Assembly (NCBI GenBank): GCA_900472575.1
Contig: UCIV01000024.1
Span: forward strand, 1 to 64,000
Source of the DNA: Hyphomicrobiales bacterium
GTDB taxonomy: Bacteria > Pseudomonadota > Alphaproteobacteria > Rhizobiales > Rhizobiaceae
DNA: 64,000 nucleotides
Direction of reading: 5' to 3'
Part shown: piece by piece, positions 30,721 through 39,880 of the stretch
Position numbering within the stretch: the stretch's first letter is position 1
Layout of the letters: each line of letters begins with the position of its first letter
Translations under genes and position numbers: made by a program
The notes under the pieces: generated by a model
The model's input: only the letters and a program-made list of their open reading frames with translations
Databases searched by the model: none
What the model was told of the DNA's origin: nothing

Positions 30721-31485
30721 TTGCCGGAATTGCCCAATATATCATCAGATGCCGGAAAGCTCGGCGAGCTTTCATTACCGCTTTATGAAGTGGTTAAGCG
30801 GCAGATCACGGAAGCGATCATGATCGGCAAACTTGAGCCTGGGTCGGTTCTGCCTAGCGAAGTGGCATTGTCGCAAACCTACGGGGTCGCCGTCGGCACC
30901 ATCCGTCGCGCCCTCATGGATCTCACCAATGACGGCATCCTCAGCCGCCGCCGCAAGACCGGCACGGTCGTCACCGGCCGCAAGCCGCAGCACAGCCTTC
31001 GCCTGTTTTTCCAGTATTTTCGCCTTCACGGCCTCGATGGATCGCTGAGCAAGTCGGTAACAACGGTGACCTCACTTGATCATGCGACGGCATCCGCAGA
31101 TGACGCTGGAAAGCTGCAGATCGAAAAAGACGCGCCAATCGTCCGTTTCCATCGTTTCAGAAGCATCGATGACCGACCGATCATGCACGAGACGCTCACC
31201 CTCTCACGCGAAAAGGTGCCGAATTTTCCGGAGAGGAAAGAGGATATTCCGTCGCTGTTTTACCTGCATCTTCTGGAACATCACGGCCTTCGCATATCTG
31301 CGGTGCGCGAACAGATCGGCGCTGATCTTGCCAACGAGGATGATGCCCGCTGGCTGGATCTGAAACTGCCGGCAGCCGTGCTCACCATCGATGAAATCGC
31401 CTATGACCAGATGGCAGTGCCCGTGCTGATTTCGGCGCACCGGGCAACGACTGCCAACCATCGTTATGTCAACGAAGTCCAATGA
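30721..31485 (+). CDS. GntR-family (HutC subfamily) transcriptional regulator
   Basis: A 254-residue regulator with an N-terminal GntR winged helix (LEPGSVLPSEVALSQTYGVA then GTIRRALMDLTNDGIL) and a C-terminal UTRA ligand-binding domain of chorismate-lyase fold (about residues 95-245, ending with the typical PVLISAHRATTANHRYV). The start is TTG with AAGAGG 7 bp upstream. It is divergent from the system C operon and so is its most likely regulator; the downstream opine-dehydrogenase gene converges on it. UTRA ligands are often amino acids or sugar phosphates. Confidence 0.85.
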   Translation: MPELPNISSDAGKLGELSLPLYEVVKRQITEAIMIGKLEPGSVLPSEVALSQTYGVAVGTIRRALMDLTNDGILSRRRKTGTVVTGRKPQHSLRLFFQYFRLHGLDGSLSKSVTTVTSLDHATASADDAGKLQIEKDAPIVRFHRFRSIDDRPIMHETLTLSREKVPNFPERKEDIPSLFYLHLLEHHGLRISAVREQIGADLANEDDARWLDLKLPAAVLTIDEIAYDQMAVPVLISAHRATTANHRYVNEVQ

Positions 31486-31530
31486 TCTCGACGCCGGACC
31501 GATATCTCGGTCCGGCTAATACCACCCTGT

Positions 31531-32604
31531 TCAATAACCCTCGTCGCAAAGCCTTGCGACCTCATCGATCGTCAGCGCATCGATACCGAGCGCCGGCAGA
31601 AGATCATTCTGTCCCGGCAGGTCGTGGCCGGTCGCGGCCGACATCATCGCAATTCCCGCATCATGCAGCATCGTCGGCTTGCCGGCGAGACGGCCAAGCA
31701 ACGAGGTCGGCACGAGGCCGAAGGGCACGTCCTCGTAGATGTAGCGACTGTCGACCGTCGTCGGGCCAAAGCCGCCGCGACCTTCCGCATGCATCTGCTG
31801 GTTCATCTCCGACACGCTGCCCATCGGCACATGGAAGGACAGCGAGAAGTGCTCGCGCACGGTGCGCACAGATAGGCCGAGCGTCCCGGCAATCGCAAGC
31901 CGTTCCTCGTCGAGCGTTTCGATGACGCGGCCGACGGTGGGAGTGATGTTGTCGCCCTGCCCCCAGGTCTCGCCCTTTTCCATGCGAGTGAGGTTGAGAA
32001 GCGCAATGCCGAGATGGTTCTGCGGGTTGAGATTACTGAGCGAAATCGCCATCACGCCATCGCGTTTGACGAAACGATCGCCGAAAAGCTCCGTGCAAAG
32101 CGCGTGCCCCGCATCGATGTCGGATTTCGGCAGCGTCGCGATATCCACCTTCTGGCGAACCGTATTCACCTTCACCGTCGTCATGTCCGGCTGCACCCGG
32201 CCGGTCAGAAGCGTCGTGCCCCAGACGCTGATCGGCAGTTTCACACCACGCGCAGCAAGGCCCTTCGAGAGATAAAGCGCGCCAAAAGAGCAATGCGACG
32301 AGATGATCACCGGCTGGCCGGATTTGAGGTGCGGGATCGCGGCATCGAACGCGGCCTTGTGGCCGTAACCCGGCAGGGCAACGACGATGACGTCGGCAGA
32401 GGTCACCGCCTCTTCGCAATCCCTGGCGATACGCACCCGGCCGGAGAATTCGAAAGCGCCATTCGCCATCAGTTCGGCACCATCGGCCAGCGCCTGCGCG
32501 CTCTTTCCGGATGGTGACCACAGCATGGGGTCATGGCCTTCCTTTGCAAGATAGGCGGCCATTCCGAATGCGATCGATCCGGCTCCGAGGATACTGACGC
32601 GCAT
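31531..32604 (-). CDS. NAD/NADP octopine/nopaline dehydrogenase family protein
   Basis: The 357-residue protein has an N-terminal Rossmann domain (GAGSIAFG at residues 7-14) and a C-terminal alpha-helical domain of the octopine/nopaline dehydrogenase family, which reductively couples an amino acid to a keto acid or oxidises the opine back. The helical domain carries LNPQNHLGIALLNLTRMEKG, with the conserved Asn/His region, and SRYIYEDVPFGLVP. AAGGAG precedes the ATG. It lies 47 bp downstream of the Lrp gene and may share its transcript. Whether it makes or degrades an opine, or acts on another 2-hydroxy or imino acid, cannot be told. Confidence 0.82.
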   Translation of the reverse strand: MRVSILGAGSIAFGMAAYLAKEGHDPMLWSPSGKSAQALADGAELMANGAFEFSGRVRIARDCEEAVTSADVIVVALPGYGHKAAFDAAIPHLKSGQPVIISSHCSFGALYLSKGLAARGVKLPISVWGTTLLTGRVQPDMTTVKVNTVRQKVDIATLPKSDIDAGHALCTELFGDRFVKRDGVMAISLSNLNPQNHLGIALLNLTRMEKGETWGQGDNITPTVGRVIETLDEERLAIAGTLGLSVRTVREHFSLSFHVPMGSVSEMNQQMHAEGRGGFGPTTVDSRYIYEDVPFGLVPTSLLGRLAGKPTMLHDAGIAMMSAATGHDLPGQNDLLPALGIDALTIDEVARLCDEGY

Positions 32605-32651
32605 GGTTTCTCCTTGATGATTGAGACGATTTATAAACGTAGGGGTGGGCG

Positions 32652-33113
32652 CTACATGTATTTGGTCGGCAGCGCCGTTGTAAACTTCATTTCCTCCATG
32701 GCGATGGAAGAACTGAGGTCGGAGAATTCCAGCCGGCTGATCAGGTTCTTGTAGACCTGGTCGTAAACATCGATATCCGGCACCACGACGCGCAGCAGAT
32801 AGTCGGCGTCGCCGGTCAGGCGATAGGCCTCGAGAATTTCGGGAATTTCCTTGATCTCCTTGCGGAAGTCATCAAGCCATGTCGTGGTGTGGCGCGGCAC
32901 TTTCACCGAGATGAAGATCGTCATCGGCACATTTGCCATGCGCCGGTCGATCAGCGCCACCTTGGAGCGGATCAGCCCGATATCCTCCATCCGCTTGATC
33001 CGGCGCCAGCAGGGCGTGTGCGACAGGCCTACTTCCTCGGCGATCTCGACAACCGATTTTTCGGCATTCTGCTGGAGGATTTCGATGATCTTCCGGTCGA
33101 TTTGGTCAAACAT
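32652..33113 (-). CDS. Lrp/AsnC-family transcriptional regulator
   Basis: A 153-residue protein with an N-terminal helix-turn-helix (about 1-60: DRKIIEILQQNAEKSVVEIA then GLSHTPCWRRIKRMEDIG) and a C-terminal RAM effector domain (about 65-145, with LTGDADYLLRV). These regulators respond to amino acids. It is divergent from the racemase/Pot operon and upstream of the opine-dehydrogenase gene, so it probably controls both. CGGAG lies just before the ATG, and a good sigma-70-like promoter lies about 175 bp upstream. Confidence 0.9.
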   Translation of the reverse strand: MFDQIDRKIIEILQQNAEKSVVEIAEEVGLSHTPCWRRIKRMEDIGLIRSKVALIDRRMANVPMTIFISVKVPRHTTTWLDDFRKEIKEIPEILEAYRLTGDADYLLRVVVPDIDVYDQVYKNLISRLEFSDLSSSIAMEEMKFTTALPTKYM

Positions 33114-33287
33114 GACGGCTCCGGGATAAATTTGCGCTTTGACAAGTTTGCGTGGGAATTTTTTCCATCAATCGCGGCAGCAATAACGAATGATTGTTCG
33201 CGCAGGAGCGTATCGAGCGATATTTTGCGCGCACCCCACCCTCCCGGCGGACGGACATCCGCCCAAAATCCATGCAGCGATGATCAA

Positions 33288-33315
33288 AATTTAAACGATC
33301 CACCAATTCTGTCAA
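33288..33315 (-). promoter_or_regulatory. Sigma-70-type promoter for the Lrp gene
   Basis: On the minus strand TTGACA (33315-33310) and TAAATT (33293-33288) are separated by 16 bp. This gives a leader of about 170 bases before the Lrp start. The rest of the gap (33114-33448) is AT-richer than its neighbours and should also hold the promoter and Lrp sites for the plus-strand racemase operon, but I see no convincing motif for those. Confidence 0.5.
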
Positions 33316-33448
33316 ATCATCCTATCAGATTCGCCAGTTGCTAGGATGACATTGCAATATTAATCTGATCATTGTCAAAAAAAGCAATCCGTCTCCATGC
33401 CCGTTTGTCTACCCTCTTTCCAAACACAACAACCTGATGGGTGGAAAG

Positions 33449-34189
33449 ATGAAAAGGATTGGTCTGATTGGCGGCATGAGCTGGGAAAGCACTGCTGTCT
33501 ATTACCGTCGCGTCAACGAGCAGGTGCGCGAGCGGCTCGGAGGGTTAAATTCTGCGGACGTGGTAATGCGTTCTGTCAATTTTCAGGATATCGTAACCCT
33601 TCAAAAACTGGGGGCCTGGGAACAGGCGGCAGGCGAATTGAGCAAGGTGGCGAGAGATCTGGAACAGGCTGGCGCGGACATGATCCTGATCTGCACCAAC
33701 ACGATGCATCTTCTGGCGGACGACGTGCAGAACTCCGTCGACGTGCCGCTGCTGCATATTGCCGACGTGACCGGCGAGGCCGTGACGGCCGCAGGCTGCA
33801 AGCGTCCGCTGCTTCTGGCCACCCGTTACACGATGGAACAGGATTTCTACCGTCGCCGGGTGGAAGACAAGTTCGGGCTGGAAGTTCTGGTTCCCGATGC
33901 GGAAGACCGGCAGGACATCCACGACATCATTTTCGGCGAATTGTGCTGCGGCGTCGTCAAGAGCGCCTCGCATCAGCGCTATCTGGATATCGTCGCCAAG
34001 GGCAAGGCGGCCGGTGCCGACAGCGTCATCCTGGGCTGTACCGAGATCGGCCTTCTGGTGAGCGCCGAGGATTTCGACATTCCGACATTCGATTCGACCC
34101 TGCTGCATGCCGATGCCGCGGTCGACATATCTCTTGCGGCGGCCCGAGCGGCCAAGGCGGAAACAGGGCTAGCAGCGCCGATACACTAA
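33449..34189 (+). CDS. Aspartate/glutamate racemase family protein
   Basis: A 246-residue PLP-independent racemase-fold enzyme. The two catalytic cysteines are present: Cys82 in ICTNTMH and Cys197 in LGCTEI. The start MKRIGLIGGMSWESTAVYY is the usual family N-terminus, so ATG 33449 is chosen over an ATG 12 bp upstream. It would interconvert L- and D-forms of aspartate, glutamate or a related amino acid. It opens a ten-gene operon whose next genes encode a Pot-type importer, which suggests the imported compound yields a D-amino acid or needs epimerisation. Confidence 0.87.
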   Translation: MKRIGLIGGMSWESTAVYYRRVNEQVRERLGGLNSADVVMRSVNFQDIVTLQKLGAWEQAAGELSKVARDLEQAGADMILICTNTMHLLADDVQNSVDVPLLHIADVTGEAVTAAGCKRPLLLATRYTMEQDFYRRRVEDKFGLEVLVPDAEDRQDIHDIIFGELCCGVVKSASHQRYLDIVAKGKAAGADSVILGCTEIGLLVSAEDFDIPTFDSTLLHADAAVDISLAAARAAKAETGLAAPIH

Positions 34190-34249
34190 CTGGGGGTGTG
34201 AAGTCTGCAATGCCTAGGGGAACCCGGACAGGAAAGTAAGGAGACTGAC

Positions 34250-35350
34250 ATGCGAGACTTCACACAGACACGCCGTTCGACGCTCAAGATGCTGGCCGCT
34301 GGGACCGGCATCCTGGCTGCACCGTCGATCATCCGCCCTGCCATGGCGCAGAGCAAGGTGGTCAACATCACCACCTATGACAAATTCGTTCCCCAATCCT
34401 TCATCGACCAGTTCCAGAAAGATACCGGCATCGAAGTCCGCATCCGCCTGACCGACGACCAAGGCAAGCAGTACAATCTGCTGGCTGCTGAAGGCAACGC
34501 ACCGTCCACCGATATCGTCACCGTCACCGGCCATCGCCTGTCGCAGTTCATCACCTCCAACCTCCTGTCCCCGCTCGACACCGGCCGGATCGGAAACTGG
34601 AACAAGCTCGCGCCTGCCTATGCCGGCGCGCCGCAGCTGACCATCGACGGCAAGACCTATGGCGTGCCGCTTCTCGCCGGGTTCGAAGGTCTTGTGCGCA
34701 ACACCGATTACACCAAGGCTTCCGACAGCTGGGACATCATGTTCGACGAGCAGTACAAGGAACTGACGTCCTACATCGTCTCCGACTTCCTTTCGATCAC
34801 CATGAAGTATCAGGGCACCGACGGTGATTACGTCACCTACGAGGGCAAGGAAGCCGAAGCGCTTGCAGCCACCAACAAGGCCCGCGACTACCTGATCAAG
34901 AACAAGAGTCAGGTCCGCAAATATTACGATGCCGGTTCCGAAGTGCAGCAGATGTTCGTCAACGAGGACATCTATGTCGCGCAGGCATGGTCCGGCCCGG
35001 CCGCCAAGCTGATCATGGACGGCCATCCGATCGAGCTGTCCATCCCGAAGGAAGGCACCTACGGCTTCCTGTACTCGTTCAACGTCGTCAACAACGCGCC
35101 GAATGCGGAAGCGGCCTATCAGTTCCTCAACGCCATGCTGGCCTCGCCGGAAATCGGTGCGGCGATGACCCGCCAGTCCGGTTTCGCGTCGGCCTTTGCC
35201 GGTGTCGACACGGTCCTGACCGACAAGGAACGCGCTGCCATGACACTGCCGGACGAACAGATGCAGCGCATCCAGTTCTTCAGCTCGAAGAACCGCAAGA
35301 TGAAGAACGACATGATCGACAAGGCTTCGGCCGAAGTTAAGGCCGGCTGA
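34250..35350 (+). CDS. Periplasmic binding protein, spermidine/putrescine (PotD) type
   Basis: A 366-residue binding protein with a twin-arginine signal (TRRSTLKMLAAGTGILAAP, cleavage near PAMAQS), so export is probably by Tat. The mature part starts with VVNITTYDKFVPQSFIDQF and is organised like PotD/PotF proteins for polyamines or other cationic amines. AAGGAG precedes the ATG. It is followed by a very strong hairpin, then two permeases and an ATPase. Polyamine-type systems also carry opines and other amine compounds in Rhizobiaceae, so the ligand is open. Confidence 0.87.
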   Translation: MRDFTQTRRSTLKMLAAGTGILAAPSIIRPAMAQSKVVNITTYDKFVPQSFIDQFQKDTGIEVRIRLTDDQGKQYNLLAAEGNAPSTDIVTVTGHRLSQFITSNLLSPLDTGRIGNWNKLAPAYAGAPQLTIDGKTYGVPLLAGFEGLVRNTDYTKASDSWDIMFDEQYKELTSYIVSDFLSITMKYQGTDGDYVTYEGKEAEALAATNKARDYLIKNKSQVRKYYDAGSEVQQMFVNEDIYVAQAWSGPAAKLIMDGHPIELSIPKEGTYGFLYSFNVVNNAPNAEAAYQFLNAMLASPEIGAAMTRQSGFASAFAGVDTVLTDKERAAMTLPDEQMQRIQFFSSKNRKMKNDMIDKASAEVKAG

Positions 35351-35371
35351 GCCGCCCATCCGTGACACCGA

Positions 35372-35399
35372 CGGCCGGTCCCACAACAGGGACCGGCCG
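35372..35399 (+). other. Intercistronic hairpin after binding-protein gene (Pot system)
   Basis: CGGCCGGTCCC (35372-35382) and GGGACCGGCCG (35389-35399) form a perfect 11-bp GC-rich stem with a 6-base loop in the 91-bp gap between the binding-protein and first permease genes. No U-run follows. It is the strongest of the hairpins that follow binding-protein genes in this window. Confidence 0.6.
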
Positions 35400-35441
35400 C
35401 TCGGAACTGCAGTCAAAAGCAAAAAGACGAATGGGAACGTA

Positions 35442-36425
35442 ATGATGGTCGACAGTAGTATGAGCGACACCGCGAAAGTGTCTCCAAGGGCCGGCCCCTC
35501 CTATGCCGGATGGATCGGCAAGCTGGCGAATTCGCCGATTTACGCCGCAACGATCGGCCTCATCGCCAACAGTCGCATGGCCCGCCTCGCGCTGCTTCTG
35601 GTAATCCCGCTGGTCTGGATCATCACGCTCCATATCGGCCCGATCTACCAGATGGCCCGTATCAGCATAATGGACAACTATCCGCCGGCACCGGGCGGCG
35701 CGATCTACACGCTCGACAACTACCGACTGTTCTTCCAGGAACCGCTCTATTTCATGCCGTTCCTGCGCAGCATCGTATTTGCCGTCTGCGTCACCGCCAC
35801 GACGCTGGTCGTTGTCTATCCCGTCGCCTATTACGTTGCCAAAGTGGTCAAGCCGGAAAACCGCACCCGTGCCCTGCTGCTGCTGCTGACGCCCTTCTGG
35901 GCCGGTGAGCTGATCCGCACCTTCTCGGTCATCATGTTTCTGGCAAACCGTGGCGCCGTGAACGTCTTCCTGCGCGAGATCGGCTTCATCGATCGCCCGA
36001 TCATCCTGCTCTACAACTATTTCTCGTTGAGCTTCGGCGTCATCTACCTGATCTCGCTGTTCATGCTCCTGCCGCTCTATTCCGCGATCGAAAAGATCCC
36101 CAACTCGCTGGTCGACGCAGCAGCGGATCTCGGCGCGGGACCATGGCAACGTTTCCGCCGGGTTATCCTGCCCTTGTCGAGGGACGGCATCATCTCGGGC
36201 TGCAGCCTCGTCTATCTCACCTCGATCGGTGTCTTCGCCGCCCCGCTTCTTCTCGGTGGCCCGAATTCGACGATCTTCCCGGAAATCATCGCCAGCCTTT
36301 TCCATGGTTCCAGCGACAAATGGCCGGAAGGTGCCGCCTTCTCCATCCTGATGCTTGCCGTATCGCTGTCGACCGTCGGTCTGTTCATGCGTGTCGTCGG
36401 CGGCCGTACCGTCAAGCTGATGTGA
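35442..36425 (+). CDS. ABC permease, PotB-like
   Basis: A 327-residue inner-membrane permease with about six membrane segments and an extended cytoplasmic N-terminus of about 45 residues. The EAA loop reads VDAAADLGAGPWQRFRRVILP, typical of the spermidine/putrescine group, followed by the GVFAAPLLLGGPNS motif shared with PotB. It works with the PotC-like permease encoded 11 bp downstream. Start could be either of two adjacent ATGs (35442 or 35445). Confidence 0.9.
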   Translation: MMVDSSMSDTAKVSPRAGPSYAGWIGKLANSPIYAATIGLIANSRMARLALLLVIPLVWIITLHIGPIYQMARISIMDNYPPAPGGAIYTLDNYRLFFQEPLYFMPFLRSIVFAVCVTATTLVVVYPVAYYVAKVVKPENRTRALLLLLTPFWAGELIRTFSVIMFLANRGAVNVFLREIGFIDRPIILLYNYFSLSFGVIYLISLFMLLPLYSAIEKIPNSLVDAAADLGAGPWQRFRRVILPLSRDGIISGCSLVYLTSIGVFAAPLLLGGPNSTIFPEIIASLFHGSSDKWPEGAAFSILMLAVSLSTVGLFMRVVGGRTVKLM

Positions 36426-36436
36426 GGATCTGACCC

Positions 36437-37228
36437 ATGCGCTCGTATTTTTCCGACTTCCCCAAAACCGCGCTTCAGGCCTCCTACTGGCTGTTCGTCA
36501 TCTATCTGCTCCTGCCCCTTGCGCTGATGATGGCGATCTCCTTCAAGGACGCCAATTTCGTCGCCTTCCCGATCGATAAGTGGACGCTCAAGTGGTATGC
36601 GCAGGTGCTGCAGGACAAGCAGTTCCTCGAAGCCTGCGCCTATTCGATCTTCATCGCCCTGATGACGACGCTGTTTGCGACGATCGTCGGTGTGTGGATT
36701 GCGCTGCTGATCACCACCGAGGGCATGATCGCCCGCTCCGTGATCTTCGCACTCGCCTGTCTTCCGGCGGTTGTGCCGGGCCTGATCAATGCTATCTCGA
36801 TGCGTATCTTCATACGCGTTCTGGACATTCCGACCGGCACCGGGGCGATCATTCTCGGGCACACCGTTCACGCCGTGCCCTTCGTCGTCATCATGGTGCT
36901 GACCCGGCTGCGTTCGATGCCGAACAATCTCGTCGATGCGGCCCGTGATCTCGGTGCCGACAGTTTTGTTGCCTTCATGCGCGTCACGCTGCCTTATCTG
37001 GCACCGGCGCTCGCCGGCGGCATGGTCTTCTGCGTGCTTACCAGTATCGACGATTTCGTCCGTACCTTCTTCCTGGGCGGTTACCAGACCACCCTTCCCA
37101 TGCTGATCTTCGCCAAGGTGCAGGGCGGCATGTCACCTGAAATCAACGCCATAGCGACCCTCGTGCTGATCGTAACCGCAGCCGTCGGGCTTTATGCCGA
37201 ACATCTCACCCGCCGTTCGAGGACTTAG
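36437..37228 (+). CDS. ABC permease, PotC-like
   Basis: A 263-residue permease with about six membrane segments. It has the EAA loop VDAARDLGADSFVAFMRVTLP and the following SIDDFVRTFFLGG, a PotC-type motif (usually DDFV). GAGGA lies upstream of the ATG. The stop is 4 bp before the ATPase start, so the permease and ATPase are tightly coupled. Confidence 0.9.
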   Translation: MRSYFSDFPKTALQASYWLFVIYLLLPLALMMAISFKDANFVAFPIDKWTLKWYAQVLQDKQFLEACAYSIFIALMTTLFATIVGVWIALLITTEGMIARSVIFALACLPAVVPGLINAISMRIFIRVLDIPTGTGAIILGHTVHAVPFVVIMVLTRLRSMPNNLVDAARDLGADSFVAFMRVTLPYLAPALAGGMVFCVLTSIDDFVRTFFLGGYQTTLPMLIFAKVQGGMSPEINAIATLVLIVTAAVGLYAEHLTRRSRT

Positions 37229-37232
37229 ATCC

Positions 37233-38303
37233 ATGCAGCCAGTCGTTCATTTCCGTAACGTCAACAAATCTTACGGCTCCTCGCTCGCAGTCGATAATCT
37301 CGATCTCGCCATCGAACCCGGCCAGTTCGTTACACTTCTCGGCCCTTCCGGCTGCGGCAAGTCGACGACGCTACGCATGCTCGGCGGCTTCGAGACGCCG
37401 ACGTCCGGCGAGATCTTTCTCGACGGCCAGGAGATCAGCAAGCTCCCGCCCAACAAGCGCAACGTCAACATCGTCTTCCAGGACTATGCGCTCTTCCCGC
37501 ACTTGAACGTCCGCCGCAACGTCGCCTTCGGCCTTGAGCTGAAGGGCATGGCATCGGATGCGATCCACAAACGCACGATGGAACTCCTGTCGCTGGTCAA
37601 GCTCACCGATTTTGCCGAGCGCATGCCGGGTCAGCTTTCCGGCGGCCAGCGCCAGCGTGTCGCGCTGATGCGCGCGCTTGCGCCCAATCCGAACGTCCTG
37701 CTGCTCGACGAGCCGCTTTCCGCACTCGACGCCAAACTGCGCCAGCAGATGCAGATCGAACTCAAATCGATCCAGAAAACCACCGGCAAGACCTTCATCT
37801 TCGTCACCCACGACCAGGAAGAAGCGCTCACCATGTCGGATGTCGTCGTCGTCATGAATGCCGGCCGCATCGAGCAGATGGGCGATCCCCATACGCTCTA
37901 TGCCAAGCCGCGCAGCCGTTTCGTCGCCAACTTCATCGGCGAGACGAATTTCATCGAAGGCAAACTGAAGGCGATCGATGGCGGGCTCGCCGCCATCGAA
38001 TGGAACGGCAGCGTTGTCCATGCGAACCTCAACGGTCAAAGCCCGGCGGTCGGCAACACGGTTGCAGCAGCGCTGCGCCCGGAAGCCATTTCCGTTCTGT
38101 CGCAAAAGCCAGCCAACACGATTGCCGTTTCTGGCCGCATTACGCAGAGCATCTTCAAGGGCGATCATACATCCCTGACCGTCAGCCTCGCGAATGGCCA
38201 GTCGGTTGTCGCCCAGCTCGATCCGGTGGCGCTTTCGGCCATAACCGGCGACGATGTCTGGCTGACATGGCGCGAGAATGACGCCGTGGTGCTGGCCGAC
38301 TGA
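37233..38303 (+). CDS. ABC ATPase, PotA-like
   Basis: A 356-residue ATPase with a single nucleotide-binding domain (Walker A GPSGCGKST, signature LSGGQRQRVALMRAL, Walker B LLLDEPLSALD, switch His in VTHDQEEA) followed by a TOBE regulatory domain from about residue 270. The start at 37233 follows GAGGA and gives the standard N-terminus. It powers the Pot-type importer. A 10-bp hairpin lies downstream before the flavin monooxygenase gene. Confidence 0.92.
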   Translation: MQPVVHFRNVNKSYGSSLAVDNLDLAIEPGQFVTLLGPSGCGKSTTLRMLGGFETPTSGEIFLDGQEISKLPPNKRNVNIVFQDYALFPHLNVRRNVAFGLELKGMASDAIHKRTMELLSLVKLTDFAERMPGQLSGGQRQRVALMRALAPNPNVLLLDEPLSALDAKLRQQMQIELKSIQKTTGKTFIFVTHDQEEALTMSDVVVVMNAGRIEQMGDPHTLYAKPRSRFVANFIGETNFIEGKLKAIDGGLAAIEWNGSVVHANLNGQSPAVGNTVAAALRPEAISVLSQKPANTIAVSGRITQSIFKGDHTSLTVSLANGQSVVAQLDPVALSAITGDDVWLTWRENDAVVLAD

Positions 38304-38332
38304 CCATAACAGCCGGCATCCCCGGCATCTTG

Positions 38333-38355
38333 CCCGGCCGTGTCACGCGGCCGGG
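38333..38355 (+). other. Hairpin between transporter and enzyme genes
   Basis: CCCGGCCG (38333-38340) and CGGCCGGG (38348-38355) form a perfect 8-bp stem that can extend by two pairs (one wobble) to leave a 3-base loop. It lies in the 87-bp gap between the PotA-like and flavin monooxygenase genes. Lacking a U-run, it may mark a processing or partial termination point dividing the operon into transport and enzyme sections. Confidence 0.45.
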
Positions 38356-38390
38356 ACCGTGGAAGATTTGAACCGAACAGGACCTGACCC

Positions 38391-39872
38391 ATGAGTCCCG
38401 AACCGATCCGCAGTTTCAACGATCCCAAGCTTTCAGATCTCAACGCCCGCGTTGCGCAGGACCTCGAATATCTGAACTATCCGCCCGCCAACTGGTCGCC
38501 TGCTTCGGCCAAGGTTGATGGCAGACCGGTCAGCGATGTGGTCATCATCGGTGGCGGCATGTGCGGTCTCGTCGGCTGGTTCGCGCTTTCGCGCGTCGGC
38601 ATCCGCAATGTCAGGATTATCGACAAGGCGCCGAAGGGTCGCGAAGGTCCGTGGAAAACCTTCGCCCGCATGGAAACCCTGCGCTCGCCGAAAACGCTGC
38701 TCGGCCCGGCAGCCGGCATGGCGTCATTGACTTTCCGCGCCTGGTATACGGCGCTTTTCGGCATCGCCAAGTGGGAAGAACTGTACCGGATCCCCCGCCC
38801 AATGTGGATGGATTACCTCGACTGGTACCGCGACGTCCTCTCCATTCCGGTCGAAAACGGCATCAACGTCACCCGCATCGTCCCGCGTGAAGACGGGCTT
38901 CTGGAGCTTGAAATCGCCGGCGGCGCTGAGAAGCCGATCCTTACCCGCAAGCTCGTTCTGGCGACCGGACGCGATGGCCTCGGTGCCGCTGAAATCCCCG
39001 GCTTCGTCGAAGGCATGCGGCGCGGCAAAAGCTGGGCGCATTCGGCCGACGAGGTTGATTTCACCACCCTCAAGGGCAAGCGCGTCGTCGTCATCGGCGT
39101 CGGCGCATCCGCCGTCGATAACGCAGCGGAAGCACTCGAAGCCGGTGCCGGCGAGGTCCGCCTTCTCGCCCGCCGCAAGAAGATGCCGACGGTCAACAAG
39201 CTGATGGGCATCGGCTCCTACGGCGTCACCGCCGGGTTCCCGAAGATCGATCCGAAATGGCGATGGCGCCTGATGGATTATTCGACACGGCAGCAGACCC
39301 CCGCCCCGCACGGTTCGACGCTGCGCGTCAGCCGTCACGCAAATGCCTTCTTCCATTTCGATTGCGGCATTGCTTCGATGAAGGAGGAAGGCAGCGAAGT
39401 GGTCATCACCACGACGAACGGCCGCATCTTCCGCACCGATTTCGTCATCCTCGGCACCGGCTTCACCGTCGATCCGCTGGCCCGCAGCGAACTCGAACCC
39501 TACAAGGATCAGATCGCCTGCTGGGAAGACCGCATCACGCCGCCGGCTGACGAGAAACACCCGAGCCTTGGCCGTTTCCCCTGGCTGGAGGACGATTTCT
39601 CCTTCACCGAAAAGACGCCGGGCAAGGCGCCCTGGCTGAAAAACATCCACTGCTTCAACTACGGTGCGACGATGAGCCTCGGCAAGGTCAGCGGCGATAT
39701 CCCGGCAATCAGCGAAGGTGCGCAATGGCTTGCCCGCGGTGTGGCTGCCGGCCTGTTCATCGACGATATCGACTACCACTGGGAAGCCCTGCTGGCTTAC
39801 GAAAAGCCGGAACTCGACGGTTCCGAATGGGTCGATGCCGACGCCGATCTCCCCGAACAGAAGACAGCTTGA
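38391..39872 (+). CDS. FAD-dependent, NAD(P)H-using monooxygenase-like flavoprotein
   Basis: A 493-residue flavoprotein of the flavin-containing or Baeyer-Villiger monooxygenase type. The FAD-binding motif is VVIIGGGMCGLVG (about residues 45-57), and a second nucleotide motif VVVIGVGASAVDNAAEAL (about 230) binds NAD(P)H. Between them, GKSWAHSADEVDF resembles the FMO/BVMO fingerprint region. The middle motif ILGTGFTVDP is also typical. It could N-hydroxylate or oxygenate the imported amine. It is followed 8 bp later by a DsbA/HCCA-isomerase-like gene, CMD and AhpD-like genes, so it is probably the key oxidation step of a catabolic route. Confidence 0.82.
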   Translation: MSPEPIRSFNDPKLSDLNARVAQDLEYLNYPPANWSPASAKVDGRPVSDVVIIGGGMCGLVGWFALSRVGIRNVRIIDKAPKGREGPWKTFARMETLRSPKTLLGPAAGMASLTFRAWYTALFGIAKWEELYRIPRPMWMDYLDWYRDVLSIPVENGINVTRIVPREDGLLELEIAGGAEKPILTRKLVLATGRDGLGAAEIPGFVEGMRRGKSWAHSADEVDFTTLKGKRVVVIGVGASAVDNAAEALEAGAGEVRLLARRKKMPTVNKLMGIGSYGVTAGFPKIDPKWRWRLMDYSTRQQTPAPHGSTLRVSRHANAFFHFDCGIASMKEEGSEVVITTTNGRIFRTDFVILGTGFTVDPLARSELEPYKDQIACWEDRITPPADEKHPSLGRFPWLEDDFSFTEKTPGKAPWLKNIHCFNYGATMSLGKVSGDIPAISEGAQWLARGVAAGLFIDDIDYHWEALLAYEKPELDGSEWVDADADLPEQKTA

Positions 39873-39880
39873 GGATAATC

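Noticed and set aside
31531..33113. Ti-plasmid opine catabolism region
   Set aside because: No virulence, conjugation or classical occ/noc genes are present, and the importer type and regulators differ from those loci.
34214..35470. A 418-codon open frame on the minus strand opposite the Pot-type binding-protein gene, and similar long frames at 27653-29050, 42937-44112 and 49695-51011
   Set aside because: They are antisense to well-supported genes, have arginine- and glycine-rich composition unlike any family I know, and are expected in GC-rich codon-biased DNA.
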